32,623 bases of DNA from positions 51,060 to 83,682 of the forward strand of contig NZ_CACSIJ010000003.1 in the NCBI RefSeq assembly GCF_902705855.1, read 5' to 3'. Both the position numbers and the translations under genes were made by a program. Below are positions 1 through 8,912 of this stretch, piece after piece (position 1 is the first letter of the stretch; every line of letters begins with the position of its first letter). The DNA comes from Zhongshania aliphaticivorans. GTDB lineage: Bacteria; Pseudomonadota; Gammaproteobacteria; Pseudomonadales; Spongiibacteraceae. The notes under the pieces are model-generated. The model ran no database searches and was not told the origin of the DNA. It saw only the letters and a program-made list of their open reading frames with translations.

Positions 1-351
1 CGGATTTCTTGCTTACTTCTTTTTCCGAGAAAAGAAGTAAGTCGTCCAGCGAGGGCGAAATAATAACTCACAGATAGCTGTGACACCGCTATACGGGAAG
101 GTTTTCAAGTATAAATTTATTACTCTACTTTTAAAATCAAAGAATTAACTTCGTAACTATTTTCTGCATAACCCCATCATTTATGGATTCACGCTAGTTG
201 ATCTAGCGCATAAACTCATGTCGGCTCAAATAGCCGAGCAATGCGGCGGCCACGCGGACTTGTCTAAGTCGTAATCCGCTAGAAATAACTTCACAAGCCA
301 TTCCCACGGAAAATGAATGCGGGGTTATGAGGCGAAGGCTAAACGCCGAAC
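1..351. other. Intergenic region downstream of ubiD with small hairpins
   Basis: I find no convincing gene in this stretch. At its left end is a perfect 12-bp inverted repeat, CTTACTTCTTTT at 12-23 and AAAAGAAGTAAG at 30-41, with a 6-nt loop. Three more short dyads sit close together: CGCTAG/CTAGCG (192-197 and 203-208, 5-nt loop), TCGGCT/AGCCGA (221-226 and 232-237, 5-nt loop) and GACTT/AAGTC (257-261 and 266-270). A further dyad, GGCTAA/TTAGCC (337-342 and 352-357), overlaps the ubiD stop codon and could help end its transcript, although no U-tract follows it on the minus strand. Whether these dyads form one structured RNA cannot be judged from one sequence. Confidence 0.4.
12..41. repeat. 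Perfect 12-bp inverted repeat (hairpin)
   Basis: The arms CTTACTTCTTTT and AAAAGAAGTAAG pair exactly around a TCCGAG loop. The plus-strand right arm is not followed by a T-run. On the minus strand the hairpin ends in AAGCAAG, so it is not a classical intrinsic terminator. It could be a scattered palindromic intergenic repeat or the far terminator of whatever lies left of the window. Confidence 0.6.
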
Positions 352-1815
352 TTAGCCCAGCCCTAACTCGTTCCAGATATCATCTATTTTCTGAATAACA
401 GCAGGATCTTTCACAATGGGACGGCCCCATTCACGGGTGGTTTCACCGCCCATTTTATTAGTGGCGTCCATCCCCATTTTGGAGCCGAGGCCGGAAACCG
501 GTGATGCGAAGTCTAAGTAGTCGATGGGGGTGTTTTCAACTAAGACGGTGTCGCGGGCGGGATCCATGCGGGTGGTGATGGCCCAGATGACGTCGTTCCA
601 GTCGCGGGCGTTGACGTCGTCGTCGCAAACAATAACGAATTTGGTGTACATAAACTGGCGTAAAAACGACCACACGCCAAACATGACGCGTTTGGCGTGA
701 CCGGGATATTGTTTCTTGATGGTGACTATCGCCATGCGATAGGAGCAGCCTTCTGGTGGTAGATAAAAATCTACAATTTCCGGAAATTGTCTTTGCAGTA
801 ATGGCACCAAAACTTCGTTCAGCGCTACGCCTAATACAGCAGGTTCATCCGGCGGTCGGCCGGTATAGGTGCTGTGATAAATAGGTTTTTTGCGATGACT
901 GATATGGGTAACGGTGAAAACCGGAAAGCTATCTACTTCATTGTAGTAACCGGTGTGGTCGCCATAAGGGCCTTCGTCGGCAACTTCTTGGGGGTCTATA
1001 TACCCTTCAAGAATAAATTCTGCGGTCGCGGGAACCTGTAAATCATTGCTTAAACTTTTGGTAAGCTCGGTCTTGCTACCCCGCAATAAACCGGCGAAGG
1101 CGTATTCGCTTAGCGAGTCAGGTACCGGGGTTACCGCGCCAAGCGTGGTGGCAGGGTCTGCACCGAGCGCGACGGACACGGGAAATTTTTCACCGGGATT
1201 ACTGGCTTTAAATTCTTGGAAATCTAGCGCACCGCCGCGATGGGATAGCCAGCGCATAATCAGCTTGTTCTTGCCGATTAATTGCATGCGGTAAATGCCG
1301 AGATTTTGCCGTTCTTTATTAGGGCCGCGAGTAATGACCAGCGGCCAGGTGATGAGCGGTGCGGCGTCGTCGGGCCAGCAGGTTTGGATGGGTAGGGTGT
1401 GTAAATCTACCGCGTCGCCTTCAATAATGCATTCTTGGCAAGGTGCATTACTCACCATTTTAGGCCCCATATTCAATACTTGTTTGAATACCGGTAGTTT
1501 GCTCCACGCGTCACGCAGGCCTTTTGGTGGATCAGGTTGCCGTAGGAAGGCGAGTAATTCGCCCACTTCGTGCAGTGCTTTTATGTCGTCTTTGCCCATG
1601 CCCATGGCGACGCGCTTTTCGGTGCCGAATAAATTCGCCAGCACTGGAATGTCGTAGCCAATGGGGTTTTCAAATAATAAGGCAGGGCCGCCCGCGCGTA
1701 AGACACGGTCGCAGATCTCGGTCATTTCCAGATTGGGATCAACAGGATGGCTGATGCGTTTCAGCTCACCTTGTTTTTCTAAATGCCGGATAAATTCTCT
1801 GAGGTCTTTATACAT
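352..1815 (-). CDS. ubiD: UbiD family decarboxylase (4-hydroxy-3-polyprenylbenzoate decarboxylase)
   Basis: The 487-residue product matches the length and pattern of UbiD, the prenylated-FMN-dependent enzyme that decarboxylates 4-hydroxy-3-polyprenylbenzoate in ubiquinone biosynthesis. It opens with [20 protein letters not shown] and keeps the family blocks [46 protein letters not shown] and [20 protein letters not shown]. The acidic EGPYGDHTG stretch is typical of the cofactor and metal site. The cofactor-making partner ubiX is not in the window. The start has no clear Shine-Dalgarno site; it was chosen because the N-terminus matches the family. The gene lies downstream of rho on the same strand, separated by a repeat-like element, an arrangement also known near rho in Pseudomonas. 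Confidence 0.95.
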   Translation of the reverse strand: MYKDLREFIRHLEKQGELKRISHPVDPNLEMTEICDRVLRAGGPALLFENPIGYDIPVLANLFGTEKRVAMGMGKDDIKALHEVGELLAFLRQPDPPKGLRDAWSKLPVFKQVLNMGPKMVSNAPCQECIIEGDAVDLHTLPIQTCWPDDAAPLITWPLVITRGPNKERQNLGIYRMQLIGKNKLIMRWLSHRGGALDFQEFKASNPGEKFPVSVALGADPATTLGAVTPVPDSLSEYAFAGLLRGSKTELTKSLSNDLQVPATAEFILEGYIDPQEVADEGPYGDHTGYYNEVDSFPVFTVTHISHRKKPIYHSTYTGRPPDEPAVLGVALNEVLVPLLQRQFPEIVDFYLPPEGCSYRMAIVTIKKQYPGHAKRVMFGVWSFLRQFMYTKFVIVCDDDVNARDWNDVIWAITTRMDPARDTVLVENTPIDYLDFASPVSGLGSKMGMDATNKMGGETTREWGRPIVKDPAVIQKIDDIWNELGLG

Positions 1816-1835
1816 AAAGGAAGGTCTGATGTCGG

Positions 1836-1948
1836 AAGTCGGGTGTCTGAGGCTGCTCGGTGCGGCCTCAGATTCATACTATCAAACTTAAATTGCGGTG
1901 TAGCTTATGGGTTGTAGCGTCGGACGTTAGACATCCGACGCCCGACTT
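1836..1948. repeat. Element with 15-bp imperfect terminal inverted repeats between rho and ubiD
   Basis: AAGTCGGGTGTCTGA (1836-1850) and the inverse of TCCGACGCCCGACTT (1934-1948) match at 13 of 15 positions and bound a 113-bp segment. Two perfect hairpins lie inside it: TCTGAGGC/GCCTCAGA (1846-1853 and 1865-1872) and GCGTCGGA/TCCGACGC (1917-1924 and 1934-1941). The right end overlaps the rho stop codon at 1947-1949. The segment looks like a small palindromic intergenic element of the REP or MITE type. It may also act as a terminator or attenuator between rho and ubiD, though neither hairpin has a U-tract. Confidence 0.5.
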
Positions 1949-3215
1949 ACTTACGCTTCATCGAGTCAAAGAAGTCCGCATTGGTCTTGGTGTCTTTGAG
2001 CTTGTCGATTAAGAACTCGATGGCTGCAGTGTCTTCCATGCCGTGAAGTAATTTACGCAGAATCCACATTCTGGCCAGCTCTTCTTCACCGGTAAGCAAT
2101 TCTTCGCGACGGGTGCCTGAGCGGCGGATGTTGATAGCGGGGTAAACGCGTTTCTCAGCAATTTTACGGTCGAGATGCAGTTCGTTGTTACCCGTACCTT
2201 TAAATTCTTCGTAGATAACCTCGTCCATTTTCGAACCGGTATCAATCAATGCCGTTGCGATAATGGATAAGCTGCCGCCTTCTTCTATATTACGCGCCGC
2301 GCCAAAGAAACGCTTTGGGCGCTCTAGGGCGTGGGCGTCTACACCACCGGTTAATACTTTGCCGGAGCTAGGTATGATGGTGTTGTAGGCACGAGCTAGA
2401 CGGGTGATCGAGTCGAGCAGGATAACAACGTCGCGTTTGTGTTCGACCAAACGTTTGGCTTTTTCGATAACCATTTCCGCCACTTGAACGTGGCGTGCTG
2501 GGGGCTCATCAAAGGTCGAGGCCACAACTTCGGCGCCGCGAACACCTACCGAGCGTTGCATCTCGGTCACTTCTTCTGGACGTTCGTCAATCAATAATAC
2601 GATGACATAACATTCTGGGTTGTTGCGAATGATGCTCGACGCAATATTCTGCAACATTAAGGTTTTACCCGCTTTTGGCGGTGCGACGATCAAGCCGCGC
2701 TGTCCTTTACCGATTGGCGCTGCCAAGTCGATGATACGGCCTGTTAGATCCTCGGTCGAACCAGTGCCCATTTCTAGCGTCAGGCGCTCATTAGGAAACA
2801 GGGGGGTGAGGTTTTCGAATAGAACCTTGTTCTTGGATTGCTCGGGGCGGGTGAAGTTAACTTCGTCTACTTTTAGTAGTGCAAAGTATCGCTCGCCTTC
2901 TTTAGGCGGTCGAATTTTGCCTGCAATACTGTCGCCAGTGCGCAGGTTAAAGCGTCTGATCTGGCTGGGAGAAACATAGATATCGTCGGGGCCAGCAAGG
3001 TATGAGCAATCAGCCGAGCGCAAGAAGCCAAAGCCGTCTTGCAGTATTTCCAGTACGCCGTCGCCGTGAATATCTTCACCGCTTTTAGCGTGGCGTTTTA
3101 GTATGGAAAAGATGATGTCTTGTTTACGAGAGCGGGCGATGTTGTCTAGGCCGCCTTCTTTGGCAATGTCGAGTAATTCTTGAGCTGATTTTGTTTTTAG
3201 ATCGGTAAGATTCAT
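1947..3215 (-). CDS. rho: Transcription termination factor Rho
   Basis: The 422-residue protein is full length compared with about 419 in E. coli. The N-terminal Rho_N helical domain (about 1-45) is followed by the cold-shock-like RNA-binding domain with [12 protein letters not shown] (about 56-67). The ATPase core carries the Walker A motif APPKAGKT (178-185), the [14 protein letters not shown] block, the Walker B stretch [16 protein letters not shown], and [17 protein letters not shown]. It works as a hexameric ring that pulls nascent RNA and releases RNA polymerase. No strong Shine-Dalgarno site precedes the ATG, but the start MNLTDLK matches the family. The 224 bp between rho and trxA would hold its leader; Rho is known to autoregulate in its leader in E. 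coli, but I cannot show that here. Confidence 0.98.
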   Translation of the reverse strand: MNLTDLKTKSAQELLDIAKEGGLDNIARSRKQDIIFSILKRHAKSGEDIHGDGVLEILQDGFGFLRSADCSYLAGPDDIYVSPSQIRRFNLRTGDSIAGKIRPPKEGERYFALLKVDEVNFTRPEQSKNKVLFENLTPLFPNERLTLEMGTGSTEDLTGRIIDLAAPIGKGQRGLIVAPPKAGKTLMLQNIASSIIRNNPECYVIVLLIDERPEEVTEMQRSVGVRGAEVVASTFDEPPARHVQVAEMVIEKAKRLVEHKRDVVILLDSITRLARAYNTIIPSSGKVLTGGVDAHALERPKRFFGAARNIEEGGSLSIIATALIDTGSKMDEVIYEEFKGTGNNELHLDRKIAEKRVYPAINIRRSGTRREELLTGEEELARMWILRKLLHGMEDTAAIEFLIDKLKDTKTNADFFDSMKRK

Positions 3216-3402
3216 AGGTATATGGGTTTAGTGGTATCAATTAGACAGGATATAAGCGAGACGTGGGATCGGCAGAAATAGGGAAGCCGGAACGAACTCG
3301 ACGAGTTAAGCTGAAGCGAATATAAGGTTAATTATTGGGTGTTCTTTGAAGGATCTTGCGCACTCTATCATTGAAAAGCGAGGGCGTCTAGCTTTTAGAG
3401 TG

Positions 3403-3431
3403 AGCCCGTGCAGTTAAATTCTGAACGGGCT
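3403..3431 (-). terminator. Candidate hairpin downstream of trxA
   Basis: The arms AGCCCGT (3403-3409) and ACGGGCT (3425-3431) pair perfectly, and the stem continues after one mismatch with CTG/CAG. It lies 9 nt beyond the trxA stop on the minus strand. There is no U-run after it, so it is a weak intrinsic terminator at best and may instead be a processing or Rho-related structure. Confidence 0.4.
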
Positions 3432-3439
3432 ACAAAGGC

Positions 3440-3766
3440 TTACAGTGCTGAATTTACGAAATCGAGCAGCTGAGTTTTAGACAGAGCGCCAACTTTAGTG
3501 GCTTCTGCGTTACCGCCTTTGAAAATCATCAGTGTTGGAATGCCGCGAACGCTGAATTTAGCAGGCGTGTCGCTGTTGGCATCAACGTCGATTTTACAGA
3601 TCTTCAATTTACCGGCGAATTCGCCAGAAATTTCGTCAAGAATAGGGGCAATCATTTTACATGGGCCACACCACTCAGCCCAGAAATCAACCAGCACAGG
3701 CAAGTCAGACTTCAGCACGTCTTCTTCAAAACTACTGTCGGTGACGTGAACGATGTTGTCGCTCAT
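3440..3766 (-). CDS. trxA: Thioredoxin 1
   Basis: The 108-residue protein has the classical thioredoxin fold with the active site WCGPC inside [13 protein letters not shown], the cis-proline loop [12 protein letters not shown] and a C-terminal helix. It reduces disulfides in cytoplasmic proteins and is recycled by thioredoxin reductase, which is not in the window. The frame stays open 48 codons further upstream, but the ATG at 3764-3766 is preceded by CGGAGT at a good distance and gives the usual family length, so the longer start is rejected. The gene diverges from ppx, and rho follows in the same direction, as in Pseudomonas. Confidence 0.97.
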   Translation of the reverse strand: MSDNIVHVTDSSFEEDVLKSDLPVLVDFWAEWCGPCKMIAPILDEISGEFAGKLKICKIDVDANSDTPAKFSVRGIPTLMIFKGGNAEATKVGALSKTQLLDFVNSAL

Positions 3767-3801
3767 GTTAGTACTCCGAATAAATATCACAAAATAAAGG
3801 A

Positions 3802-3818
3802 TGTGCGATGATAGCACA
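3802..3818 (-). promoter_or_regulatory. Candidate extended -10 promoter of trxA inside a small dyad
   Basis: Read on the minus strand, TGCTATCAT (3808-3816) fits an extended -10 element (TG, one base, then TATCAT). It lies within the dyad TGTGC/GCACA (3802-3806 and 3814-3818). It would place transcription start about 35 nt upstream of the trxA ATG. The -35 element is poor, so the call rests on the extended -10 match and the position. Confidence 0.35.
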
Positions 3819-3850
3819 GGAATTACGGCGATGTGAAAAGAGGTAACAGT

Positions 3851-4816
3851 GTGAATTTGACCGTTGGCACATATATAGCGGCTATCGATATGGGGTCTAA
3901 CAGCTTCCATATATTAATTGCGCAGGTTCAATCCAAAGTCTGGCGGACCATATATACCGATGAGCGTAAGGTGCAATTGGCAGCAGGCAGTGATGCCGGT
4001 AACTTGCAGCGCGACGCGCAGCAGCGAGCGATGACATGTTTAGGCGAGTACAAGGACGTGTTAGCGGGTTACGACATTACCGAACTACACGTAGTTGCGA
4101 CTGCGTCGTTGCGGGGTGTCAAAAATGCCTCACCTTTTTTATCTGCTGTCGAAGATCTGCTGGGGGTAAGGCCTGAGATTATTAGCGGTGAGCGCGAAGC
4201 CAAGTTGGTATACCTCGGCGTTAGCGCCACATTACAGGACGCGGATGATGAGCGAACTTGCTTGGTGGTTGATATTGGCGGTGGCAGCACTGAACTTGCG
4301 TGGGGTTCCGCGGCCCATATGAAGGTGGGTGTCAGTACGGAAGTCGGCTGCCTGCGGTATTTACGTTATTTTCCAGAGGGTGAGTTGTGCCAAGAATATT
4401 TTAGCGCAGCGGTAAACGCCGCTAAGGCGATGTTTATACAGGCGCTGATTGAGTTCCCCTTGTCGTTTAGGGAATCACCACCATTTGTTATTGGTTGCTC
4501 GGGTACTTTGCTCGCAGTAGAGCAAGTGCTGTTGGCAAAATCTGGGCGGGAGGATGGCGGAATTCATTTGAAAGAACTGCGGAGCTTGGTTGAGAATCTC
4601 TCCTTATTTAGTTCTATAGGTGAAGTACGTTACCAGGGTTTAGCAGAAGATAGGCGATCAATTTTTGCCTCGGGAGTCGCGATCGTGTTGGCGCTATTTG
4701 ACGTATTGAATATTGATACTATGCAGCTTTCGCCGCGCGGACTACGTGAAGGTATTATCGAAAATCGGCTCGCGCATGGCGAGCTGGCATTCCAGCAAGG
4801 AGGACAGCAACAATGA
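3851..4816 (+). CDS. ppx: Short Ppx/GppA family phosphatase (exopolyphosphatase-like)
   Basis: The protein has the actin-like ASKHA fold of the Ppx/GppA family: the first phosphate loop AIDMGSNSF (11-19), the second phosphate motif DIGGGSTEL (141-149) and the GCSGTL segment. The family hydrolyses inorganic polyphosphate or pppGpp. At 321 residues it carries only the two catalytic domains and lacks the C-terminal HD-like region that makes E. coli Ppx and GppA about 500 residues. The start is taken as the GTG at 3851 because AAGAGGT lies 7 nt upstream; a GTG at 3833 in frame would add six residues. It diverges from trxA and overlaps elbB by 4 nt, so ppx and elbB are probably co-transcribed. Placement beside trxA/rho matches Pseudomonas ppx, but ppk is absent here. 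Confidence 0.88.
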   Translation: MNLTVGTYIAAIDMGSNSFHILIAQVQSKVWRTIYTDERKVQLAAGSDAGNLQRDAQQRAMTCLGEYKDVLAGYDITELHVVATASLRGVKNASPFLSAVEDLLGVRPEIISGEREAKLVYLGVSATLQDADDERTCLVVDIGGGSTELAWGSAAHMKVGVSTEVGCLRYLRYFPEGELCQEYFSAAVNAAKAMFIQALIEFPLSFRESPPFVIGCSGTLLAVEQVLLAKSGREDGGIHLKELRSLVENLSLFSSIGEVRYQGLAEDRRSIFASGVAIVLALFDVLNIDTMQLSPRGLREGIIENRLAHGELAFQQGGQQQ

Positions 4817-5466
4817 AAAAAGTCGCACTGATATTATCCGGTTGTGGTGTTTATGACGGTTCCGAAATATATGAATCGGTACTCACCATGTTGTCATTAG
4901 AAAATCATGGCGCGAGTTACCAGTGTTTTGCACCGAATATTGAGCAGTTCCATGTTATTAACCATTTGGCGGGCGAAGTGGCAGAGGGTGAAAGCCGCAA
5001 TGTACTGGTTGAATCGGCGCGTTTAGCCCGTGGCGAGGTAAAGGATTTGGCTGAAGCGCAGGCAGCGGATTTTGACGCGGTGATTGTGCCCGGGGGCTTT
5101 GGCGCAGCTAAGAATTTGTCTGACTTCGCGGTAAAAGGCGTGGAAATGAGCGTGCAAAAAGATGTGCTGCAATTTGTTCAAACCATGCATAAGGCAGGTA
5201 AGCCTACCGGCTTGATATGCATTGCACCGACGATGGCGGCGCGAATTTTTGGTGATGGTGTGAAATGCACGGTGGGTAATGACGCTGATGTTGTTACGGC
5301 TATTAATAATATGGGTGCGCTTCATCAATCGTGTTTGGTTGATGAAGTTTGTATAGACGAGGCAATGAAATTGGTGACTACGCCAGCGTATATGTTGGCT
5401 GGTAGTATTGCCGAGGCTGCAAAAGGCATTAATCGCTGTGTGCGAGAAGTGCTAAATATGTCCTAA
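4813..5466 (+). CDS. elbB: ElbB/ES1-like DJ-1/PfpI superfamily protein
   Basis: The 217-residue protein belongs to the class I glutamine amidotransferase-like (DJ-1/PfpI) superfamily in the ElbB/ES1 branch. Supporting features are the N-terminal [21 protein letters not shown] with the conserved acidic residue E18, the FDAVIVPGGFGAAKNLSDFA block and the nucleophile elbow LICIAPTMAAR with C136. E. coli ElbB has been reported to have weak glyoxalase activity and an older link to isoprenoid biosynthesis; its real role is unsettled. It starts within the ppx stop (ATGA overlap), which implies translational coupling. Confidence 0.9.
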   Translation: MKKVALILSGCGVYDGSEIYESVLTMLSLENHGASYQCFAPNIEQFHVINHLAGEVAEGESRNVLVESARLARGEVKDLAEAQAADFDAVIVPGGFGAAKNLSDFAVKGVEMSVQKDVLQFVQTMHKAGKPTGLICIAPTMAARIFGDGVKCTVGNDADVVTAINNMGALHQSCLVDEVCIDEAMKLVTTPAYMLAGSIAEAAKGINRCVREVLNMS

Positions 5467-5560
5467 GGGTATTTGTGCGGTTTTGAGCTTACGCTGGCCT
5501 GAATCTGTGTTGGCCGTTATGCTTGCCGCACTTGCTTGAGTATGGGAACGCATTCGCGAC

Positions 5561-6838
5561 ATGCCCCGATTTTTATATAGTGTATTTTCTTATCTTCTTC
5601 TGCCGCTGATCCTACTGCATTTGCTATGGCGTGCTTGGCGGGCGCCGGCGTATCGGCATCGTATTGCCGAACGCTTTGGTTTTTTCAAGGCGCCAACACA
5701 GCAGCATGGTTTGTGGGTTCACGCGGTTTCTGTTGGTGAAAGTATCGCGGCGGGGCCAATCATTGAGCATTTTTTAGATCATCATCCAGAATTACCTGTG
5801 CTTGTTACCACCATGACGCCAACCGGATCAGAGCGTGTGCGCGCCATGTTTGGCGAACGAGTATTCCATGTTTATGCGCCTTATGATTTGCCGGATGCGG
5901 TGAGCCGGTTTCTGGATCGCGTGCAGCCACGGGGCGCCGTGATTATGGAAACCGAGGTTTGGCCAAATATGGTTTGCCAAACCGCCGCCAGAGGTATTCC
6001 CGTGCTATTGGCGAATGCACGATTATCAGCGCACTCCGCTCATGAATATGGGCGAGTGGCAAAATTACCCCAGAAGGTATTTTCGACGTTCTCAAAGGTA
6101 ATTGCGCAATCTGCCGACGATGGCGCACGGTTTCTGGCGCTAGGGGTGCCGGAGGAAAAGTTGGTTATTTCTGGCAGCATTAAATTTGATGTTGACGTCT
6201 CTCCCTTACTTCGCGAGCAGGCTCGTGCATTGCGTGAGCAGTGGCTCGGGGCGCGGCCGGTGTGGATTGCGGCGAGCACCCATGCTGGTGAAGACGAGAT
6301 ACTATTAGCTGCCCACAAAATGTTATGCCAACAGCAGCCAGATGCCTTGCTATTGTTAGTGCCGAGGCATCCCGAGCGCTTTGCGAAAGTAGCAGAATTA
6401 ATTGCGGCCGAGGGCTTTAACTTTCAACGTCGCAGTGACTTTCAGCACGGGCTCTGCGCCGCCGATGTTCAGGTTATTTTGGGCGATACAATGGGTGAGC
6501 TACTACTGCTACTAGGCTGTGCGGACATAGCCTTTGTCGGCGGTAGCTTAGTTGAACGCGGCGGCCATAATACACTGGAGCCGGCGGCGTGGGGGCTGCC
6601 GGTTTTGACCGGGCCTAGCGACTACAATTTTTTGGAGATTAGCGCTCTATTGCATGATGCAGGGGCATTACTACAGCTTTCAAACGCAGAAGAACTGGCG
6701 TCGGCGCTACGCAGTTTGATGACAGATTCTAAGCGAGCAAAACAGCAGGGTGCCGCTGCGAAGCAGGTGGTCGATAACAATAGGGGGGCTTTGCAGCGCT
6801 TGCTCGCCTGTATTGAGCAGGCGCTGCAACAGAGTTAG
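5561..6838 (+). CDS. waaA: 3-deoxy-D-manno-octulosonic acid (Kdo) transferase
   Basis: The 425-residue protein is a GT-B glycosyltransferase that adds Kdo from CMP-Kdo to lipid IV-A in the inner-membrane step of lipopolysaccharide assembly. An N-terminal membrane anchor (about 4-24, YSVFSYLLLPLILLHLL) precedes the N-domain with HAVSVGES, in which E60 aligns with the catalytic base of the family. The C-domain keeps LLVPRHPERF, LGDTMGELLLLLG and FVGGSLVERGGHNTLEPA, the donor-binding block. The length equals E. coli WaaA. It is convergent with tolC, with only 6 bp between the stops. The 94-bp gap before it shows no recognisable element. Confidence 0.96.
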   Translation: MPRFLYSVFSYLLLPLILLHLLWRAWRAPAYRHRIAERFGFFKAPTQQHGLWVHAVSVGESIAAGPIIEHFLDHHPELPVLVTTMTPTGSERVRAMFGERVFHVYAPYDLPDAVSRFLDRVQPRGAVIMETEVWPNMVCQTAARGIPVLLANARLSAHSAHEYGRVAKLPQKVFSTFSKVIAQSADDGARFLALGVPEEKLVISGSIKFDVDVSPLLREQARALREQWLGARPVWIAASTHAGEDEILLAAHKMLCQQQPDALLLLVPRHPERFAKVAELIAAEGFNFQRRSDFQHGLCAADVQVILGDTMGELLLLLGCADIAFVGGSLVERGGHNTLEPAAWGLPVLTGPSDYNFLEISALLHDAGALLQLSNAEELASALRSLMTDSKRAKQQGAAAKQVVDNNRGALQRLLACIEQALQQS

Positions 6839-6844
6839 CGTTCG

Positions 6845-8272
6845 TTATTTTCTCGCGTCGCTTTCTTTTAACGACACAGGCTCAGGCAGTTGTAACCATT
6901 TATTAAGCGCAATAATGTCTGCCGGGCTCAGTGTGCCAGCATTCAATTTCAGTTTTAGCACATCAATAACATAGTCATAACGGGCATTGGTGTAGTCGCG
7001 CATCGCACCGTAGAGGCGGCGTTGGGCGTCTAATACGTCAACAATATTTCTTGTTCCCACTTCATAGCCAGCCTCGGTTGCGTCTAAGGCGCTGCGAGTA
7101 GAAATAATATTTTGATGGCGCGCATTTACGGTTTGGACGTCGGTGTAAACCGCAATGTGCTGGGCGCGGATACTAGAGATTACCTGACGCTGGGTGGTTT
7201 GCGCATTGTAGTTTGCCGCATTGTATTGCTCGTAGGCTTGGCGTCGACCGGCACTAATCGCGCCACCTGCAAATAGGGGCATGGTCAACGTTACGCGCAG
7301 CGCATCTGATTCCGTGTAGGCCTCTGGTTGGGAAGCGAACCCAGAGTCAGGTCGAAAAGTGTTCGTGCCATCTACATCGTTTTTACTGGTGGTGAAGCTG
7401 CCGACAACCTTAGGCAAATGCTCCATCTTTTTCGACTGGGCGGTTTCATAGGCTGAGCTAGCGCCAGCGTTAGAAACCTGCAATAACTTGTTATTGGCCA
7501 GTGCAAAATCTACCCACTCTGCGCGGCTGGCGGGTTCGGGCATGGTAATGGGGAAGTCGGTTTTCAGCGACCATAGATTATTATGCTCCTGGCCGGTTAA
7601 GTTGCTGAGGTTTTCTCTGGCGATTGCCAGGGTGCCTTCAAAACCGTAACGCTGGGCAACGGTGCTGTCGAATACCGCGCGGGCCTCGTGCACGTCGGTG
7701 ATGGCAATTAAGCCAACGTCAAAGCGTTGCTGGGTTTGCTCGAGCTGACGCTTAGCCGCGCGCTCTTCTGCTTTAGATGCGTCGAGGTTTTCACTGCCGC
7801 GCAATACATTGAAGTAGGCTTCTGCAGTACGTACGATCAATTGCTGCTGTTCGTAAGCCAGCTGCGCTTCAGCTTGCTCAGAAATCTTTTTGCCGGCTTG
7901 AAAGCTGAACCACGCAGGTAGATCAAAAAGAGGCTGGCTCAGCGATACGGAATAGAATTCTGAGTCGGTATCGGTAATGGTTGTTTGATCGATAACACTG
8001 AAATTTCCTACGCTATCGCCTTGTAATCCTTTACCTTGCGAGTCGCTTTCAGAGTCTTGGTAGTAGGCTTGCGCAGTGATCTGCGGGAGCAGCGCAGCGC
8101 GGCCCAAATTCTCATTTTCAATATTGGCACGGTAGCTGGCTTCGGCGGTCTTTAGTTGCGGATCATTTGTAACAGCAAGCTGGTAAACATCGAGTAAGGT
8201 GTCAGCATTGGCAATGTGGCTGCTTAACAGTGCAGCAATGGAGATACTGAGTAGATGACGTTTGGCAATCAT
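6845..8272 (-). CDS. tolC: TolC family outer-membrane efflux channel
   Basis: The 475-residue precursor has a signal peptide (1-23, cut after ANA) and the duplicated helical-barrel pattern of TolC: ADTLLDVYQLAVTNDPQLKTAEA at the start, QPLFDLPAWFSF, RTAEAYFNVLRG, and in the second half LTMPLFAGGAISAGRRQAYEQYN and VGTRNIVDVLDAQRRLY. TolC forms the trimeric outer-membrane exit duct for type I secretion and RND or MFS efflux pumps. The open frame extends 65 codons further upstream, but only the ATG at 8270-8272 places a signal peptide at the N-terminus. It diverges from the DUF1249-cpdA-yqiA-parE run, as in Pseudomonas, although nudF, usual in this place, is missing. Confidence 0.95.
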   Translation of the reverse strand: MIAKRHLLSISIAALLSSHIANADTLLDVYQLAVTNDPQLKTAEASYRANIENENLGRAALLPQITAQAYYQDSESDSQGKGLQGDSVGNFSVIDQTTITDTDSEFYSVSLSQPLFDLPAWFSFQAGKKISEQAEAQLAYEQQQLIVRTAEAYFNVLRGSENLDASKAEERAAKRQLEQTQQRFDVGLIAITDVHEARAVFDSTVAQRYGFEGTLAIARENLSNLTGQEHNNLWSLKTDFPITMPEPASRAEWVDFALANNKLLQVSNAGASSAYETAQSKKMEHLPKVVGSFTTSKNDVDGTNTFRPDSGFASQPEAYTESDALRVTLTMPLFAGGAISAGRRQAYEQYNAANYNAQTTQRQVISSIRAQHIAVYTDVQTVNARHQNIISTRSALDATEAGYEVGTRNIVDVLDAQRRLYGAMRDYTNARYDYVIDVLKLKLNAGTLSPADIIALNKWLQLPEPVSLKESDARK

Positions 8273-8392
8273 AGAGGTAACCTGTCTCCAAAGAGGGCGG
8301 GAGGAAAGCCCCAAAGTGTACCAAACAAATACCCATTGAATATGAATATTAACTAAAGTTATGGAATGTACGGGCATTTCATTGGGAGTGAT

Positions 8393-8836
8393 GTGAATAA
8401 CCATCAGTACCGGATAGACCTCAATGGTCATCTTGCCGATTGCGAAATGAATTTTCGCCGCCTGCAAAAGCTGCTGCCGTCGGATGTGGAGGCCGGTGAT
8501 TGCCTGCGTTTTGGCGTGGCTGCCAATGCAGTTGAGCTACATATTAAAGAGCGCGCTCCCTACACCACAATGCTTGAACTGCGCTTGGCAAAACCCTTGT
8601 TTGCCGAGTTGCCGGTGCCGGCATTGCAGGTTCGAATGTATCACGACGCCAGCTTGGCAGAGGTGATGGGGGCGAGCGGTTTGCGACCAGTTAAACCGCG
8701 TTACCAGTATCCCAATAGCGCCATGTACCAGCGCGACGAAAAAGCTCAGCAAAATCGTTATCTTGGCGAATGGCTGAGTCTGTGTCTTAGCCATGGCCGA
8801 TCCCTAGAAAATCCCCTTAATATTCTCGAAATATGA
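8393..8836 (+). CDS. yqiB: DUF1249 (YqiB-like) protein
   Basis: The 147-residue protein resembles E. coli YqiB (DUF1249), of unknown function. Conserved parts are the CEMNFRRLQKLLP segment, YTTMLELRLA, the VRMYHDASLAEV block and the C-terminal RYQYPN, QRDEKAQQNRYLGEWL stretch. The longest open frame begins at 8366, but the GTG at 8393 has GGGAG just upstream and gives an N-terminus close to related proteins (xYRIDL at the start), so I prefer it. The gene heads the cpdA-yqiA-parE run, the same order as in E. coli and Pseudomonas. Confidence 0.85.
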   Translation: MNNHQYRIDLNGHLADCEMNFRRLQKLLPSDVEAGDCLRFGVAANAVELHIKERAPYTTMLELRLAKPLFAELPVPALQVRMYHDASLAEVMGASGLRPVKPRYQYPNSAMYQRDEKAQQNRYLGEWLSLCLSHGRSLENPLNILEI

Positions 8837-8912
8837 CATTGTTCGCGTAATTTTACTGGCGGAAGCCCAGGGCATCCCGTATAAAACAAGCAAGCAATAA
8901 CGGGGTTGTTCG

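Noticed and set aside
1-351. tRNA or known riboswitch in the hairpin-rich left end
   Set aside because: The stems are short (5-6 bp) and do not form a cloverleaf or a recognisable riboswitch core; no CCA end or anticodon arm was found.
3767-3910. 48-codon N-terminal extension of thioredoxin
   Set aside because: The ATG at 3764-3766 has a good ribosome binding site and gives the standard length. The extension overlaps the divergent ppx start and promoter region.
6839-6844. Terminator between convergent waaA and tolC
   Set aside because: Only 6 bp separate the two stops and I see no hairpin with a T-run there; any terminator would lie inside a coding region.
8273-8467. 65-codon N-terminal extension of TolC
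   Set aside because: It would place the signal peptide in the middle of the protein; the internal ATG gives a normal precursor.
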